A DNA stretch of 64,000 nucleotides from Hericium rajendrae (Eukaryota; Basidiomycota; Agaricomycetes; Russulales; Hericiaceae): NCBI GenBank assembly GCA_033439255.1, contig CM065878.1:2976001-3040000 (forward strand). The letters run 5' to 3'. The first letter of the stretch is position 1. Every line of letters starts with the position of its first letter. A model generated the notes under the pieces. That model ran no database searches. It was not told the origin of the DNA and worked only from the letters and a program-made list of their open reading frames with translations. Made by a program: the position numbers and the translations under genes. Below are positions 11,665 to 22,738 of this stretch, one piece after another.

Positions 11665-12130
11665 CTACCCACACGCGCACCATAATCGCAGTATCCGTCT
11701 ATCCTGTTTATTGATTGCCTGAAACGCAAACCGACACCAACCGCGGAAAACCGAAGTGAGATGCAGTGATAGATACAGAGTCGACCGACATGGAGGAAAT
11801 AAGCGCGGGTAAAGGGTAAATGGGTCGCAGACGACAGAATGGAAATAATATACAACAGTGCCAGTGCAGTGTGCGGGGTCCAAATGGTGTGAATCAGACA
11901 AGAATGAATAACGACAAGAAATAGAACCAGGCGGATGCGAGGCCGCAGGGCCGAGTCAAAGAGCGTATGTGCATCGAGAAGGCGAAGATTGTCCGTCCAG
12001 CATAGGTATGAGTCAATCATGGGGTGTAAAAACAAACGCGCGGGGAGGACGCCATAGCATGAGCTGTAGAACACAACAGGCAGAGCCTGCGTTGAATACA
12101 TAGCAGCGAGCACTTTATGGCCTGAGGTCG
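11665..12130. other. 3' flanking region between convergent genes
   Basis: TVP23 (plus) and the phosphatase gene (minus) end toward each other. A 150-codon minus frame (11661-12113) is hydrophobic but lies directly over the TVP23 3' end and has no recognisable motif. It is treated as non-coding. Confidence 0.55.
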
Positions 12131-14293
12131 TCAGTTCGTGCCGCCGCCGATCCAGCCGCGCGCATCCACGCGGGAGTGCGCGGTGGTTGGCGTCGGCGGC
12201 GACATCAGGCCGATGAAGGACCGACTGCGCCCGTGGCCTTTGAGCGCGGATACACGCGGGGTTGACACGGCGGGGAACGGCACGGGCGCGTGGTTCGAGG
12301 TCAGGGTCATGGCGGAGGGCGTGCGTGCACCGCGTGTCGGCGACGGGGGGAAGACAAATAGCGTCTGCGACGGCGTCGAAGCGGCGGCATCAGATGAAGA
12401 GGAGGAAGAGGACATAGAATTGGAGGACCTCCGCGAGTTGTACTGGCGGAGATAGAAGGGTGGCGTTTTGGGCTTGCGCGAGGCGGTGCGTTGCCGGGGT
12501 GGCGGCATCGACATCGGATCGTCGACATCATCGAGCTGGACGGCGGTGATGGGGGAGTGCGGGACGGGAGGGAGCACGCCGATCGGCGGTGGACGCCGCT
12601 TTGGACGTGATACAAGTGTCGATCGCGGCTCGATATCAAATGTGGACCTGATCGCCGTAGCAGGGACGGGGGGCAGCGTGAATGATGACTTGGTTGCGGG
12701 GGCGGACGGAGGCATGCGGGCAACGCGATTGTTGATGCGAGATGCCATTGGAGTAGCTTGGCTGAAATCGATCTCATTTTCGCTGGAGGGGAAGGAGTGC
12801 ATGTCCTCGGAGCCATCAAGGTTGGATGAGTTGGTGGTCTCTGTGCTCGTGGCATCAAAATCCATGCCAGTGCCCAACAGCTCCTGCTCCTCGTCCTCCT
12901 CAACCAAATTCTCGCTGAGGATGCTATTTGATGTGATGTTGCTTGCAATAGAGCCTGCGCGTTTCCGAGACATTGATCCGTAGCGATTCCGCCATGCGGG
13001 CCCCATGCCGATCCCAGATCCGATGGATGAACTGGACGACTTGCGGGCGACGATCCGGTCCTCCATCGCCTTGTCGAGCGCGCGTGCTTCGCGCATGATT
13101 TCCGAGCTCTCACGCTCGTCCTCCGCCTCTGGGAAGTCCTCCATTGCCTGACGGCGGCGGCCCCACTCCTCATCGTCTGCGACATGGGAAGAAGATTGGT
13201 CAGAAAATTCGGGAGAAGCATCGCCTCCGCGGAGGTTGCGTTCATAGTCTAGTAGTTGGTAGATTAGGCTAGGAGGGGACTTCAGAGACAATTTCCGAAA
13301 GAGACAGGGACATATACATACGACATATTAGGTCCTATCCATGTGCTTTTTTCTTTGACATAGGAATAGGCTGCTTGCATACCCTTCAGCTCCCACACTT
13401 CAGGCGGGACAGAAGGCGAGCGGGTGGCAGCGGCTCGCATGACCAGGGCAATAGCCATGGTGGCTGAGCGTGAGATGCCACATTGACAGCTATTGGAGAT
13501 CGTCAGTGATCTTGGCGTGCAAGTGAAATGATGCGGACGCACTGGATCAACACGCCATCTCCACGCTCCAGCGACTGATCGACGAAAGCCATGGCAGATG
13601 CGAACCCATGCTGCACCAGGTCGGACTGGCCGTGGGACCACTGGAGCTTGAGGTAGTGCATGCCGGGCCTGCCCGTAAGCTTATGTGCGGGGTAGTAGGT
13701 GTCCTGGGGTGCGCGGAGGGTCTCGCCGAGGTTGGGAGTGGAGGAGAACGGGCGCAGGGCTGCGCGGAGAGCGCGTCAAAGGGAGAGTTGACTTCCTTGG
13801 CGACGTTGAGGATGGAGCGGATGCCACGTTCGATGAGAACAGGCCAGTTGCGCGCATTGTCTTCTGAGCCTAGCCAAATGTTGGGTAGAATCTCGACGGG
13901 ACCATCGACATACGGCACAGAGGGCGAGCTTTCTTCTTCCTTGCGGAAGGGGACGTTGATGACTGGGAGAGAAGCAACAGAAGGGCGGCGAGGACGGCCG
14001 CTCTGCGGAGGCTCTGGGTCGGGGATCGCGAGGGAAGCGGTCGACGACTGGGCCGATGGCAGGGTCAGGGAAAGCCTCTTCATGTTTCTCGAGGACCGCG
14101 ACTTGTTTGGAGGGGGGAACTGGAAAGAAGAGTCTGAATCGGAAATGGCAGAAGAGGGGGCAGTGGAAGCAGAGGCAGAAGCTGAGGAGGTGTCCGCAGA
14201 AGCGAGCGCTAATGAGGAGTGTGCGGGAGTGTCAATGCGCAAGAGGGTAGGAGGCCGCTTCTTGCGTGGCATGGGGGGGTTGACGCTTTGCAT
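12131..14293 (-). CDS. Dual-specificity protein phosphatase (MAP-kinase-phosphatase-like)
   Basis: Cysteine-dependent phosphatase that would act on Tyr/Ser/Thr, most like fungal Msg5/Pmp1-type MAPK phosphatases. Exons: 14293-13543, 13489-13322 and 13268-12131. It has a disordered S/P-rich N-terminus with basic start MPRKKRPPTLL, then the DSP core from EILPNIWLGSEDNARNW. The catalytic loop HCQCGISRSAT is intact, but its His codon is split by the 13490-13542 intron, so an unspliced reading wrongly shows Gln. The general-acid region and WIGPNMSLIYQLLDYE follow. The C-terminal about 350 residues are low-complexity with acidic and S/T/P-rich stretches. One G is missing in 13757-13759 (before LRPFSSTPNLGETL); corrected length is 685 aa. 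Start chosen at MQSVNPPMPRKK, the first ATG of the frame. Confidence 0.88.
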
Positions 14294-15006
14294 CGTTTCT
14301 GCTGGGTGGTCAGACACGCGCTGCGTAGCCTGGGCGAGATAAGACAAGGAATAAAAAAGCAGATAGACAAAAAGAATGGACGGTCAAGAAACAGACAGCA
14401 AGAAGAGAAGAGAAACCCAACAGCGGTCCCGGCCAATATGAAGGCAGTCGTGGTCAACGTCTGGCCAACCAGTTCAACATCTCTCCGACTCTACCGCCCT
14501 TTGCTCAGCCTTCCCACGCTCCCAATCCTGCACTGCCTGATCAACCGCCCTTCCACGCGATCATCAACTGAGGCAGCCAGATGTTTCGGATCTGTAGCAT
14601 GCAGATGTTGCGGTCTTTGGCAATTCAATTGTTGTTCTCATCAATGCGCGCACAGAAAGCACATTGTCATCGCACGGATGTTGTACGGAGGCCACTACTA
14701 ATGAGCCCGATCTCGGCCCCTGCGGCCGGCGTGACGCGTCCGAAAAGGCAGGTGGGATTGCGGTGGGTCGAGTTCGCTCCGGACTTTCCATTGGGGACGC
14801 GACGTACTAGTCTACCTTGGTTTACTGACGGGCAGATGGTCAACCACCTCCAGGTCCTTTTCCTCCTCTCTTTTTCAGTTGTCCTCGTCTCCCTCGTCAC
14901 TGGCTTTCGTTGGCTCCAGTCTGCTCTTAGAGACACGGACTACGATATCTCCAAGCTCATCCTCATCGGTCTAGACAGTTCGTCAGAACGCGCCTCCACG
15001 TCAAAC
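14294..15006. promoter_or_regulatory. Divergent promoter region (phosphatase / CBR1)
   Basis: The 713 bp lie between divergent starts. The plus-strand frame of CBR1 is open back to 14581, with ATGs at 14581 and 14839, so an N-terminally extended CBR1 cannot be excluded. The extension adds a second hydrophobic stretch not typical of the family, so it is taken as promoter and 5' UTR. Confidence 0.5.
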
Positions 15007-16194
15007 ATGTCCCAGTCAGTTCCGACCTTCCTCAACATCCGTGAGAGCAATTTCGCGCAGCTGGTCGCGCTTGCACTTGCCCTCGCCAGCAGCGCATTTA
15101 TCTACCTCAAATTCGGGCGTTCCAGTGAGTTCGCAGCTCCGTGTTTAGCGCCCATAGTGCCTTACCATGCGTCCGTGCAGAGCGCAAGCCCGTCCTCGAC
15201 CCCAAGCAGTGGCAGACATTCACGCTTGTCGAGAAGATCGTCATCTCTCCGAATACCGCGATGTACGTCACGTCCGAGTGTGCCAGCAGTTCGATCGCTG
15301 ACCCGCCTGCACAGCTACCGCTTCGCGCTCCCGCACCCGGAGGACGTGCTCGGCCTCCCCATCGGCCAGCACATCCAGATCTCCGCGGAAATCAATGGCA
15401 AGGAGATCATGCGCAGCTACACGCCCACCAGCAGCGACGACGACCGCGGGCGCTTCGACCTGCTCATCAAGGTAACGTACCCCGCGTCACGCGCCGCGCC
15501 CCACTCACCCCCCGCAGGCGTACGAAAAGGGCAACATCTCGCGGCACATCTCACTGCTCAAGCTCGGCGACCAGATCCGCGTCAAGGGGCCCAAGGGCCA
15601 GTTCACGTACCACGGCTCGCTCTCGCGCGAGCTCGGCATGATCGCAGGCGGCACCGGCATCACGCCCATGCTGCAGATCATCCGCGCCGCGCTCAAGAAC
15701 CCGCTCGACCGCACGAAGCTCAGCCTCATCTACGCGAACGTGAACCCCGAGGACATCCTGCTCAAGAAGGAGCTCGACGAGCTCGCCGCGGCGCACCCCG
15801 GCCGCTTCAAGGTGTACTACGTGCTCAACAATCCCCCGGCTGGCTGGACCGGCGGCGTGGGCTTTGTCACGAAGGAGCAGATCGCGGCGCACCTGCCGCC
15901 GTCGGACCACAACATCAAGGTTTTGCTCTGCGGTGCGTGGTCGTCTTGACGTTGCTGTGACGCGTGGTATTCATGATGTGTACAGGTCCACCGCCCATGA
16001 TGACCGCGATGAAGTGAGTGGATGCTCCATATATGCACATTGTTGCGTTGCTGACGTGGGACACAGAAAATATCTCGACGACTTGGGATACCCGAAGCCC
16101 CGCACCGTTTCGAAGCTCGAAGACCAGGTATGCTGCTCTGTCTGGTCATTCTCTATCCCGACTCACTTACGGGTACTAGGTCTTCCTGTTCTAA
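15007..16194 (+). CDS. CBR1: NADH-cytochrome b5 reductase (microsomal type)
   Basis: This FAD enzyme transfers electrons from NADH to cytochrome b5 for sterol and fatty-acid desaturation, anchored in the ER or outer mitochondrial membrane. Seven exons: 15007-15124, 15181-15262, 15315-15471, 15518-15932, 15986-16013, 16067-16127 and 16180-16194, total 876 nt, 291 aa, the usual family length. It has one N-terminal TM ([16 protein letters not shown]). The FAD-binding motif is RSYTPTS, followed by GPKGQFTY, the NADH-binding [12 protein letters not shown], and CGPPPMM. The C-terminus VFLF is encoded by a 15-nt last exon and matches the family ending VF+F. No frameshift is present. The upstream in-frame ATGs were rejected because MSQS gives the canonical single-anchor architecture. 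Confidence 0.93.
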
Positions 16195-16514
16195 GCCGCG
16201 CTACCTTCAGCTGGTGTTGCATGCAGGCAGGGTCTCAACAACTGCTCTGGGATTAGATTTCTTGCCTTGGGATATCAGACGATTTGCATTGTTGATCTAG
16301 AATACATAGCATGTTGTTCATCTGACGGAATGAACTCGTGACATCCTTCCAAAGTGTGATTTGATTCATTGTCATCTCGTAAAGAGAACTTGTCGAAAAG
16401 ATCCATACAGTCGCTCCGTACATATATTACGAGTATATATAATAGGTCTGTAGATTATAAGCTAAAGTACTCCAATAAGGTATCGTGAAAGCGGCAAAGC
16501 AAGAAGATCCTGTG
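16195..16514. other. 3' flanks of CBR1 and DLT1 (convergent)
   Basis: AT-rich, with repeated tatata-type stretches near 16430-16440 that could serve as polyadenylation elements for either gene. No gene recognised. Confidence 0.5.
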
Positions 16515-17492
16515 TCATCGTTTTGTAGGCAATGTTCGATCCAACAAGCTCGTCGACGATCCCTCCAGCATTTCCATCCTACACTCCTCCAATCTGCGAA
16601 ACAAAGCCCATCAGCACGCACAGCACATATCGACGGAGAGAAAGGAACACGCACATGCGCTTGATCTCGCCCGCAGCCTCGATCCCGATGCGGAACTCCT
16701 CCGCAGTCGGCTCGCGCTCCGCGTGCCGCGCGAGCTGCACCGCCGAGTCGTAGTAGTGCAGCGCGGACAGCCCGTCCTCGTCCGCGGGCAGCAGCGGCGC
16801 GATGTAGCGCAGATGGTGCAGCATGCGCGCGGACGGGCGCATGCGCGGCAGGCTCGGGATGATCAGGTGCGCGAGCGCGTCTGCATATCCACCGCGTCAG
16901 TTCCGGTGCCAGTTGCGGGGGAAGGGGAGGGGCGCACCGATGTCGGGGACGGTGTCGAGGAGCGCGCGGCGGAAGTTGAGGTTTGCGTAGCGCGTGCCGG
17001 GGCGGCCCCAGCCCTCCTGGACGGTGTCCTTCGGCATGCTCTCCCACGCGATGAGACACGCGCGGGCGTACTCCATGCTGATGTACTCGTACACGGGCTG
17101 CACCTGGCGTGAGGCGCCGCGCCTGGTGCACGAGCAGGGAGGGAACGCACCTTGGAGACCTCGCCTTTGCCGATGGCCATGTGGCCCTTGGAGATGCGCT
17201 GCAGCCGTCTGAAGACCGCGATGCGGCGCTTCAGGCAGAACAAGATGGACACCGCGATCTGGGTCCCGTAGATCAGCTTTCGCGCTGTTGCAAGGTGAAT
17301 TGGAGCACGCACAACGACAGAGTACGCAATGATGATGATGAGCACATTGATGTTGTTCGTCCAGGAGCGGCGGGAGGAGGTGCGCACCGCCTGGGAGAGG
17401 AGGAAGATGCAGGAGATGGAGAGGGCGAAGCCGAGGACAAGCCAGACGAAGAGATAAGCCGCACCGCCGAGGGTGCGGGCTTTGGTGAGCAT
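16515..17492 (-). CDS. DLT1: Dlt1-like membrane protein (defect at low temperature)
   Basis: Exons 17492-17151, 17103-16938, 16880-16655 and 16593-16515 sum to 813 nt, 270 aa. There are two N-terminal TM segments (GAAYLFVWLVLGFALSIS and NVLIIIIAYSVVV), then a cytosolic region. The diagnostic part is ARACLIAWESMPKD...EGWGRPGTRYANLNFRRALLDT, which matches my memory of the fungal Dlt1 family (LIAWE...GWGxPGTxxEN+xFKxALL). The conserved tail TAEEFRIGIEAAGEIKR follows. The first intron sits inside the run-on frame that ends PRNWHRN, so an unspliced prediction would truncate the protein. The molecular function of Dlt1 is unknown; yeast mutants grow poorly in the cold. Confidence 0.78.
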
Positions 17493-17656
17493 GGGTCGGT
17501 CAGCTTGGGCGGGAGGGATCAGGAGACATGGAAGCCGTTAGAGCGGCAGCCCCGTCGTCGTCTACAGTGAAGAGGTGCCGTGATGCTGGGACCACTAGTA
17601 TAGGGTTAGGGATTTATATTCATCACATATATTTTGCATAGGTAGACCAATTCAAG

Positions 17657-17737
17657 TCGGATATGGTGTAACGGCTAACATTATCGCCTCTCATGACATG
17701 AACGCGATAGCTCGGGGTTCGACTCCCCGTATCCGAA
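17657..17737 (+). tRNA. tRNA-Glu (anticodon CUC) with a 9-nt intron
   Basis: Acceptor stem tcggata (17657-17663) pairs perfectly with tatccga (17730-17736), discriminator A at 17737. The D stem is GTGT/ACAT. The anticodon stem atcgc (17683-17687) pairs with gcgat (17704-17708). The T arm is cgggg-ttcgact-ccccg. The loop is 16 nt instead of 7: anticodon CTC at 17690-17692, A37 at 17693, then a 9-nt intron 17694-17702 at the canonical position between bases 37 and 38. The mature length is 72 nt. Checked by hand pairing only. Confidence 0.93.
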
Positions 17738-18056
17738 TGAAAGGGATTCTCCCCTTCCAAACATTTTTTTGTTGTTCGAGGTCAAGCCAGCTTTCTGATT
17801 GTGATCAACTCAGGCAATAACTGACTTGCGCTGTATGTACTCGACTTTCTCTTCACTCGCCATGCTCAGCAGAGCCTTACCTATGTAGACCGACAGCAAA
17901 CAAATGCATGCGATGACAGAAATAAGACAACCATCACAATAAATTGAATCAATAAAGGACCGGCGCGCATGCATGCCAGATGCAGCACAGACAAACAATA
18001 ATCGAACATAGTCCCTAGGACGAGATAGAAAAAAGAGCAGGCACGCCTGCTTACCT
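17738..18056. other. Intergenic region right of the tRNA gene
   Basis: A T-run (attttttt) at 17764-17770, about 27 bp after the tRNA, is a plausible RNA polymerase III terminator. The rest is the 3' flank of the CAP gene. A 101-codon minus frame here has no recognised features. Confidence 0.5.
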
Positions 18057-19438
18057 TCAAACCTGCACATTTTGCCTGAACAACATACATCAGAAACAAG
18101 CCTGCAAACAGTCAATGAGTGTCACTCACCCGAATTCGCCGCCGACGTTGCCCTGCGGGGAGTACTCGCAGACGAAGAACTTCGCTTTCTGCGTGTGCAA
18201 GCGGGTGATAAGTACATGCTCACAATAGAATGAGAGCGAAACACGCACCCCGAAGCTCGGGTCGAAGATCCCGTCGCACGACGCCTCGGCGCAGCCCACC
18301 TGCGTCGACGCCTTCCACACCACTTGCGTAAAATGCGACGCCACGGGGTTATTCGGATCGTACTGGGCTGCACACAACAGTCAATTCTTGCGCTTTCCAG
18401 AGACCACAGCACAACCCGGCACTTACAAACTTCATCCGTCCACGACTTGACCGCAGCCGCGATATCGTAACTATCGCCCGTGCCAGCCGCCAGGTTCTCT
18501 GCAGAATATTGTAAGCGCCCGCGCTACTTAGTGGATGAGAAGAGGGGTGAACGCACCGCCAAAGGGCCCGAGCGAGCCGCCGGAGTGCTCGAACACGCAG
18601 CCGTTCGCCCACTGCTGGGCCTTGCTCGCGAGGTTGTCGCTCCACGTCAGGGCGGACGCGCCGTGCTGCGCGCGGACGGTGTTGTGTGCGGAGAGGTAGG
18701 CGCTGATGTCGCTGCCGGAGGTAGAGCCGGACGAGCCTGAGGCGGGCGCTGGAGCGGGTGCCGATGCGGGCGACGGAGAGGGCTTGGGCGAAGGCTTGGG
18801 CGAAGGGGACGGGGGAGGAGGGGGCGGGGCCTTTGAAGAAGACGAGGGTGGAGGCGGGGACGGAGCAGCAGAAGTTGTAGGGGCAGGCGGGGGCGGGGGC
18901 GGAGCAGAAGAAGAGGCAGGTGGTGGAGTCGGCTTGGCGGCAGCCTGGTTCACGTGGACAGACGAGGTAGTGGGCTTAGCAGAGCTAGACGAGGACACCT
19001 CCGACGAGGAGGATGGGGCGACGGGGGTAGATGGGGGCGGAGAAGGCGGGGCCGTCGAGCTGGATACAATGGTCGTCGTCTCTGCCTGGGGAGAGGGCAC
19101 GGCCATGGCGGGCTCCGTGGGGCCCGATGCAGCCGCACCGGCGAGCGGCCCTTGCCTGGACGGAACTCTCGTGAGCCATGCATAGCATCAAGTAAATGCC
19201 AGACGTACGTGGAGGATGCAGAGCAAGCATCCGACAGAGCTGACTTTATGTCGCCGGCCGAGGGCTGAGCGACAGCGCCCCAAGGGTCGGTGCCCATCTG
19301 GTATCCCGGCCAGCCGAACTTGGCACGGCATTTCGAGACGCACTGGTCGGCCGCACGGCTCTTGTGCGTGCAGGTGGGCGACGCAGCTACGGACGTGAGC
19401 ACAACGGCGCAGGAAAGAAGGTGGAGAAAACGGCCCAT
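18057..19438 (-). CDS. Secreted CAP (SCP/PR-1-like) protein with long Pro/Ser linker
   Basis: Six exons (19438-19209, 19155-18557, 18498-18427, 18367-18249, 18188-18130, 18075-18057) sum to 1098 nt, 365 aa. The N-terminal signal peptide is MGRFLHLLSCAVVLTSVAAS. A short Cys-containing segment (CVSKCRAKFGWPGYQ) follows, then about 130 residues rich in Pro, Ser and Lys (repeated SPKP units), then the CAP domain: YLSAHNTVRAQHGA, QWANGCVFEHSGG, ENLAAG, HFTQVVWKAS, VGCAEASCDG and FFVCEYSPQGN. The usual CAP His/Glu residues are present (HNTVR, E in ENLAAG, HFTQ). Fungal CAP proteins such as Pry1 bind sterols and fatty acids outside the cell, so a similar role is plausible. The linker suggests wall attachment or O-mannosylation. 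Confidence 0.92.
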
Positions 19439-20006
19439 GCTGAAAGCGAGTGGGTTTAGAAATGAATTGTCAATAAAATGAATGTGAAGGGCCGGCGAAG
19501 AGAGCCAGCAATCCTTGGCCCCTCGACGTTGGGAGAGGAAGAGAAGATGGTAATGAAGAGATGGACTGCCGTCCCCATCCATATGTTTATATCCCGGATC
19601 GCGATCCAGGAATGCATGCGTGCAGTACTTGTCGTCAAGGAGATGTAAGTTGTCATGAGGCACATCAAACCCTGACGAGCAGGGCGTTGTGGATCCAGGA
19701 TAGATCCAGTCAAATGTGTTGTCTAGTCAGAAATGCAGTGAAGATCATGCTGTAGCGAGCAACGCAGTATCTGTATAGGTTAGGAAATCGACTCAATAGA
19801 TGGGTGAGTGTGCGCATGCCTGCGCGATGCCCACGTACTGGTTCCGATGCTCTGGCGTCGGCGAATCGGAGATCATTGATCCGTTCTTAACCCCACAATC
19901 GGTGTACGTGTTTAGTACGTGTTCCTGGAATCGAGGCTTCAAATCGTCCTCTCACTTGACGACTCTTGCCGCACATCAACTCATATTCAGCGACCCGAAC
20001 TTCACA
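19439..20006. promoter_or_regulatory. Divergent promoter region (CAP gene / 171-aa gene)
   Basis: The 568 bp lie between divergent start codons. The plus-strand frame of the right-hand gene stays open to 19800, but the more 5' ATG adds residues without pattern. No conserved site was recognised. Confidence 0.5.
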
Positions 20007-20624
20007 ATGACGACAACAGCAGAAATACCATACTATCTCCTCGTCTCAAATATCTCTCGACCATCTAGCTCCTCAGGACAATCATCCAAATCTCTTTCCC
20101 ACCCCGTCATACAATACCACTACGCCGACGACATGCCCCTCCACCTGCTGCCGTCGTCGCTCGAAGAGCATGTCATAGTGCTCGACTACGATCCTGCACA
20201 GTTGGAGCCGGTACGCGCCCAGAGCATCTCTGGCAGTCTCGCCGTGACAGGTGTCAAGGTGACCGACGCGCCCGGCGCGGGCGCTGCAGAGGAAGACGAG
20301 AGCCACAGCACGAAGATGTTCGTATTGGAGACAACGCAGTTCTTTCAGGATAAGTAGGTCTGTTGCTGCACCAGAACCTCATGTGCTCATATGGCTGCAA
20401 CAGGGCGGAGACAGAGCGCGTTGAGCCCGAAACAATCCTGGCGCGCTTCAGACAAAGGTACGTGCTGCCTCTCCCGGCGTTTACTCGGCTTCTGGACATT
20501 GCTTGTCAGAAATTCCGTTCTGCGGGAAGTCCTCGAGTACCAAGGCCACAGCCGACAAGCAACTGCACCAGATCAGGCTCAGCCCGCACCTACACCTCAG
20601 GCTACTTCGCCGCAGATGTCATGA
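20007..20624 (+). CDS. Unknown small protein, 171 aa
   Basis: Three exons, 20007-20353, 20404-20457 and 20510-20624, sum to 516 nt with consistent phases. The protein starts MTTTAEIPYYLLVSN and contains HPVIQYHYADDMPLHLLP, VIVLDYDP and LAVTGVKV. The tail is basic then Gln/Pro/Thr-rich. There is no signal peptide or TM segment. The ordered middle and regular introns argue for a real gene, but I recognise no family and assign no function. Confidence 0.7.
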
Positions 20625-21123
20625 AGCTACTTACCACACGACAGTCACTTCGTCGACGCATTCCTTTGCTTATGCTTCATTCAGGTGTACGGTCTGCTGA
20701 ATCACAGTCCATCGAACCAGTTACCTGTCCTGGTGCTTTATGGCGCTTGCTGAGGCTGATGGCCTTGTAGAAACTTCATGCTGGAACTCCGCTCATGGTT
20801 TGATCATCACTTGATATTATTCCGGAGTTACCTTACCATTCTCTCAGCCCGTTCTGTATAACTACTGTACCGCACAATTTAGCAAGAGTGTAGATAGCCC
20901 TGACCTACCTTATTCCTGCAGGCTCAGGAGGAGAGCTGCGTGCATCTAATCTTATCGTAGAGCAAATTTAATTCCCGCTACCCTTGGGTAGAGGGTTTTA
21001 GTTCTTGAACTTGTCCACGCGTTTTCTCGAGTGTTTTAAGGTTCAGGTGGCAGTGCCGATTACAACGCTCCGCCCGGAAAATGCCCCACTCACGCAGCGT
21101 CACACAACCTTGAGCCCGATCTC
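20625..21123. other. Intergenic region
   Basis: No gene, RNA or repeat recognised; stop codons are frequent in all frames apart from the 3' neighbourhood of the 171-aa gene. Confidence 0.5.
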
Positions 21124-21929
21124 ATGGATTCATGCAAAAAGCTTCGCAGGATTTCCTTCGACGGCGACGCCAGCGTGATCATCGATCCACGCACCAGTCT
21201 CCCTAAGGCAGAGTAGACGAATACTCAACCATCGTGCCTCAGGATCGTTTCATCTGACCCACACACCCGCGATATCTTCCTGCGCGGCTTCCCGCACCTG
21301 CAGACCATTACCGGCGGCGTCTGCCTCCTAGACTGCACAGCCGGCATGTCCGCCCACGCGAACATCACGACGCTCACCATCGATAGCTCCGCCTCTTCCT
21401 GCGGCACACCTCATAACCCCGCCCGCCCGTCATTCCCTAGCGTCACGCAAGTGATCCTGCGTCTTATCATCGAGGAAACGCACACCGAGTCCTGGCTGCA
21501 CTTCCTGCAAGCCCACGGCACGCAGCTGCACACCGTGCACATCGACTTACGAGAGGCCCGCTTCTCTGCGGCGGCGCGCGCCTCGTGCGCCTGCTGCTCG
21601 TGCGCTACTGCCCGCAGCTCACGACCGTGCACCTCGCCTTGAACCACGCCGCGGACCTGGACAACGTGCCGACGCTTCTGCGCACGCTCGCTCGCCTCTC
21701 GCTCTACGTCGGACTACTGTACGAGGAGGACGGGTTTGCGGACCTGCTTGCGACGACCGCGGCGCTCGCGCCGCCTGCGCTCGAGGTACTGCGTTTCACG
21801 AACTCGGAGCTCACGCGCTCGCTGCGGCAGCACATGCGGAGCAGCTCCGTACGGGCGTCGTCGCCGTTTGCGGAGCGGGGAACGCGGCTCGAGGACCATC
21901 GAGGGCGCGATCTGCTCCAACCGGCGTAG
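21124..21929 (+). pseudogene. Decayed or mis-assembled leucine-rich-repeat (F-box-like) gene fragment
   Basis: Three pieces of protein-like sequence lie in series: MDSCKKLRRISFDGDASV (21124 on), HTRDIFLRGFPHLQTITGGV (from about 21245), and VTQVILRLIIEE...LHTVHIDLREARF (to about 21567). The reading then continues in another frame as ARLVRLLLVRYCPQLTTVHLAL...DNVPTLLRTLARLSLYV. The spaced L-x-x-L pattern is typical of basidiomycete F-box/LRR proteins. The frame change at 21568-21580 (GCG repeats) may be an indel; in addition no F-box or clear start is visible and a stop separates the first piece. It could be a gene relic or a gene with assembly errors. Confidence 0.45.
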
Positions 21930-22738
21930 CATTGATGTGAATGGACTTGAACGACGCATCTGCGAAGGCTTTGCGACCTGACTTCGTTGACACTTGTGAT
22001 ACCTTGTAATGTGAAGCACCAATGGGGTATCGGACTACTCGAATTACAGTCGGCACAAGGAGGAGCTCGATGAGGAGGACGAGTTGAAGATCAATCAATG
22101 GCCGAAGTGGTATAACTTTCTTTGCCTCGAGCATTCATCACACTGTCTTTTCCGGATCGTGCTATAAATTATTTGCTTCGACAAATTCGATACAGGCACT
22201 GCATCCACTGGTTGAAGGCGTGCTCTGGACGTCGCGTCGCTATCATGTCTGGTGCGTGCCCATCACTTACACTCAGCTTTCCGAGGACCAGACAGAGTCC
22301 TCAAAATGAGTGACTCTTTCGTTTCGGTGCTCCATGCCACTGTCGGTCGCGCTGATCACTGAAGTCAGATCAAAGGCCGCAGAGTCTCTGCACGACACCT
22401 CGATGGGAGAGTGGACAAACGCGAGTGGATCGAGCAGCCAGTACTAGCGAATAGCTTCACAACATGATAGAGCGTTTCCTTCATAGCGAGAGCAGGGGAA
22501 TATGGTACATGACATAAAACAAAACCATGCCAACAAGTTTTGTGATAAACGTATGCGAAAATCCACGGGACAATGAGAACACGAAACCGGGAGATAGCCG
22601 GGGGAGAATGCAAGCGGCACGAACTGAAAAATGGCGGGGTAGTAGGCATGTGGCACGGCTGAAAAATGGTTGGATAGTGTGAGCATATGGCACGTCTGCG
22701 AGTGAGGAGGGCAACGTACTGGGAGGACAGTGCAATGA
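21930..22738. other. Intergenic region
   Basis: It holds 3' flanks only. A short plus-strand acidic stretch near 22055-22105 could be a further scrap of the preceding LRR-type gene. A minus frame (22365-22763) overlaps the end of the next gene and lacks recognisable features. Confidence 0.45.

Noticed and set aside
12307-13245. 312-codon minus-strand frame
   Set aside because: Lies in another frame over the phosphatase C-terminal exon; Ser/Pro/Arg-rich shadow of real coding.
13618-14342. 244-codon plus-strand frame antisense to the phosphatase
   Set aside because: Antisense shadow; Glu/Gly-rich composition results from the Ser-rich codons opposite.
18706-19185. Gly/Glu/Ala-rich plus-strand frame
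   Set aside because: Exact antisense of the Pro/Ser linker of the CAP gene.
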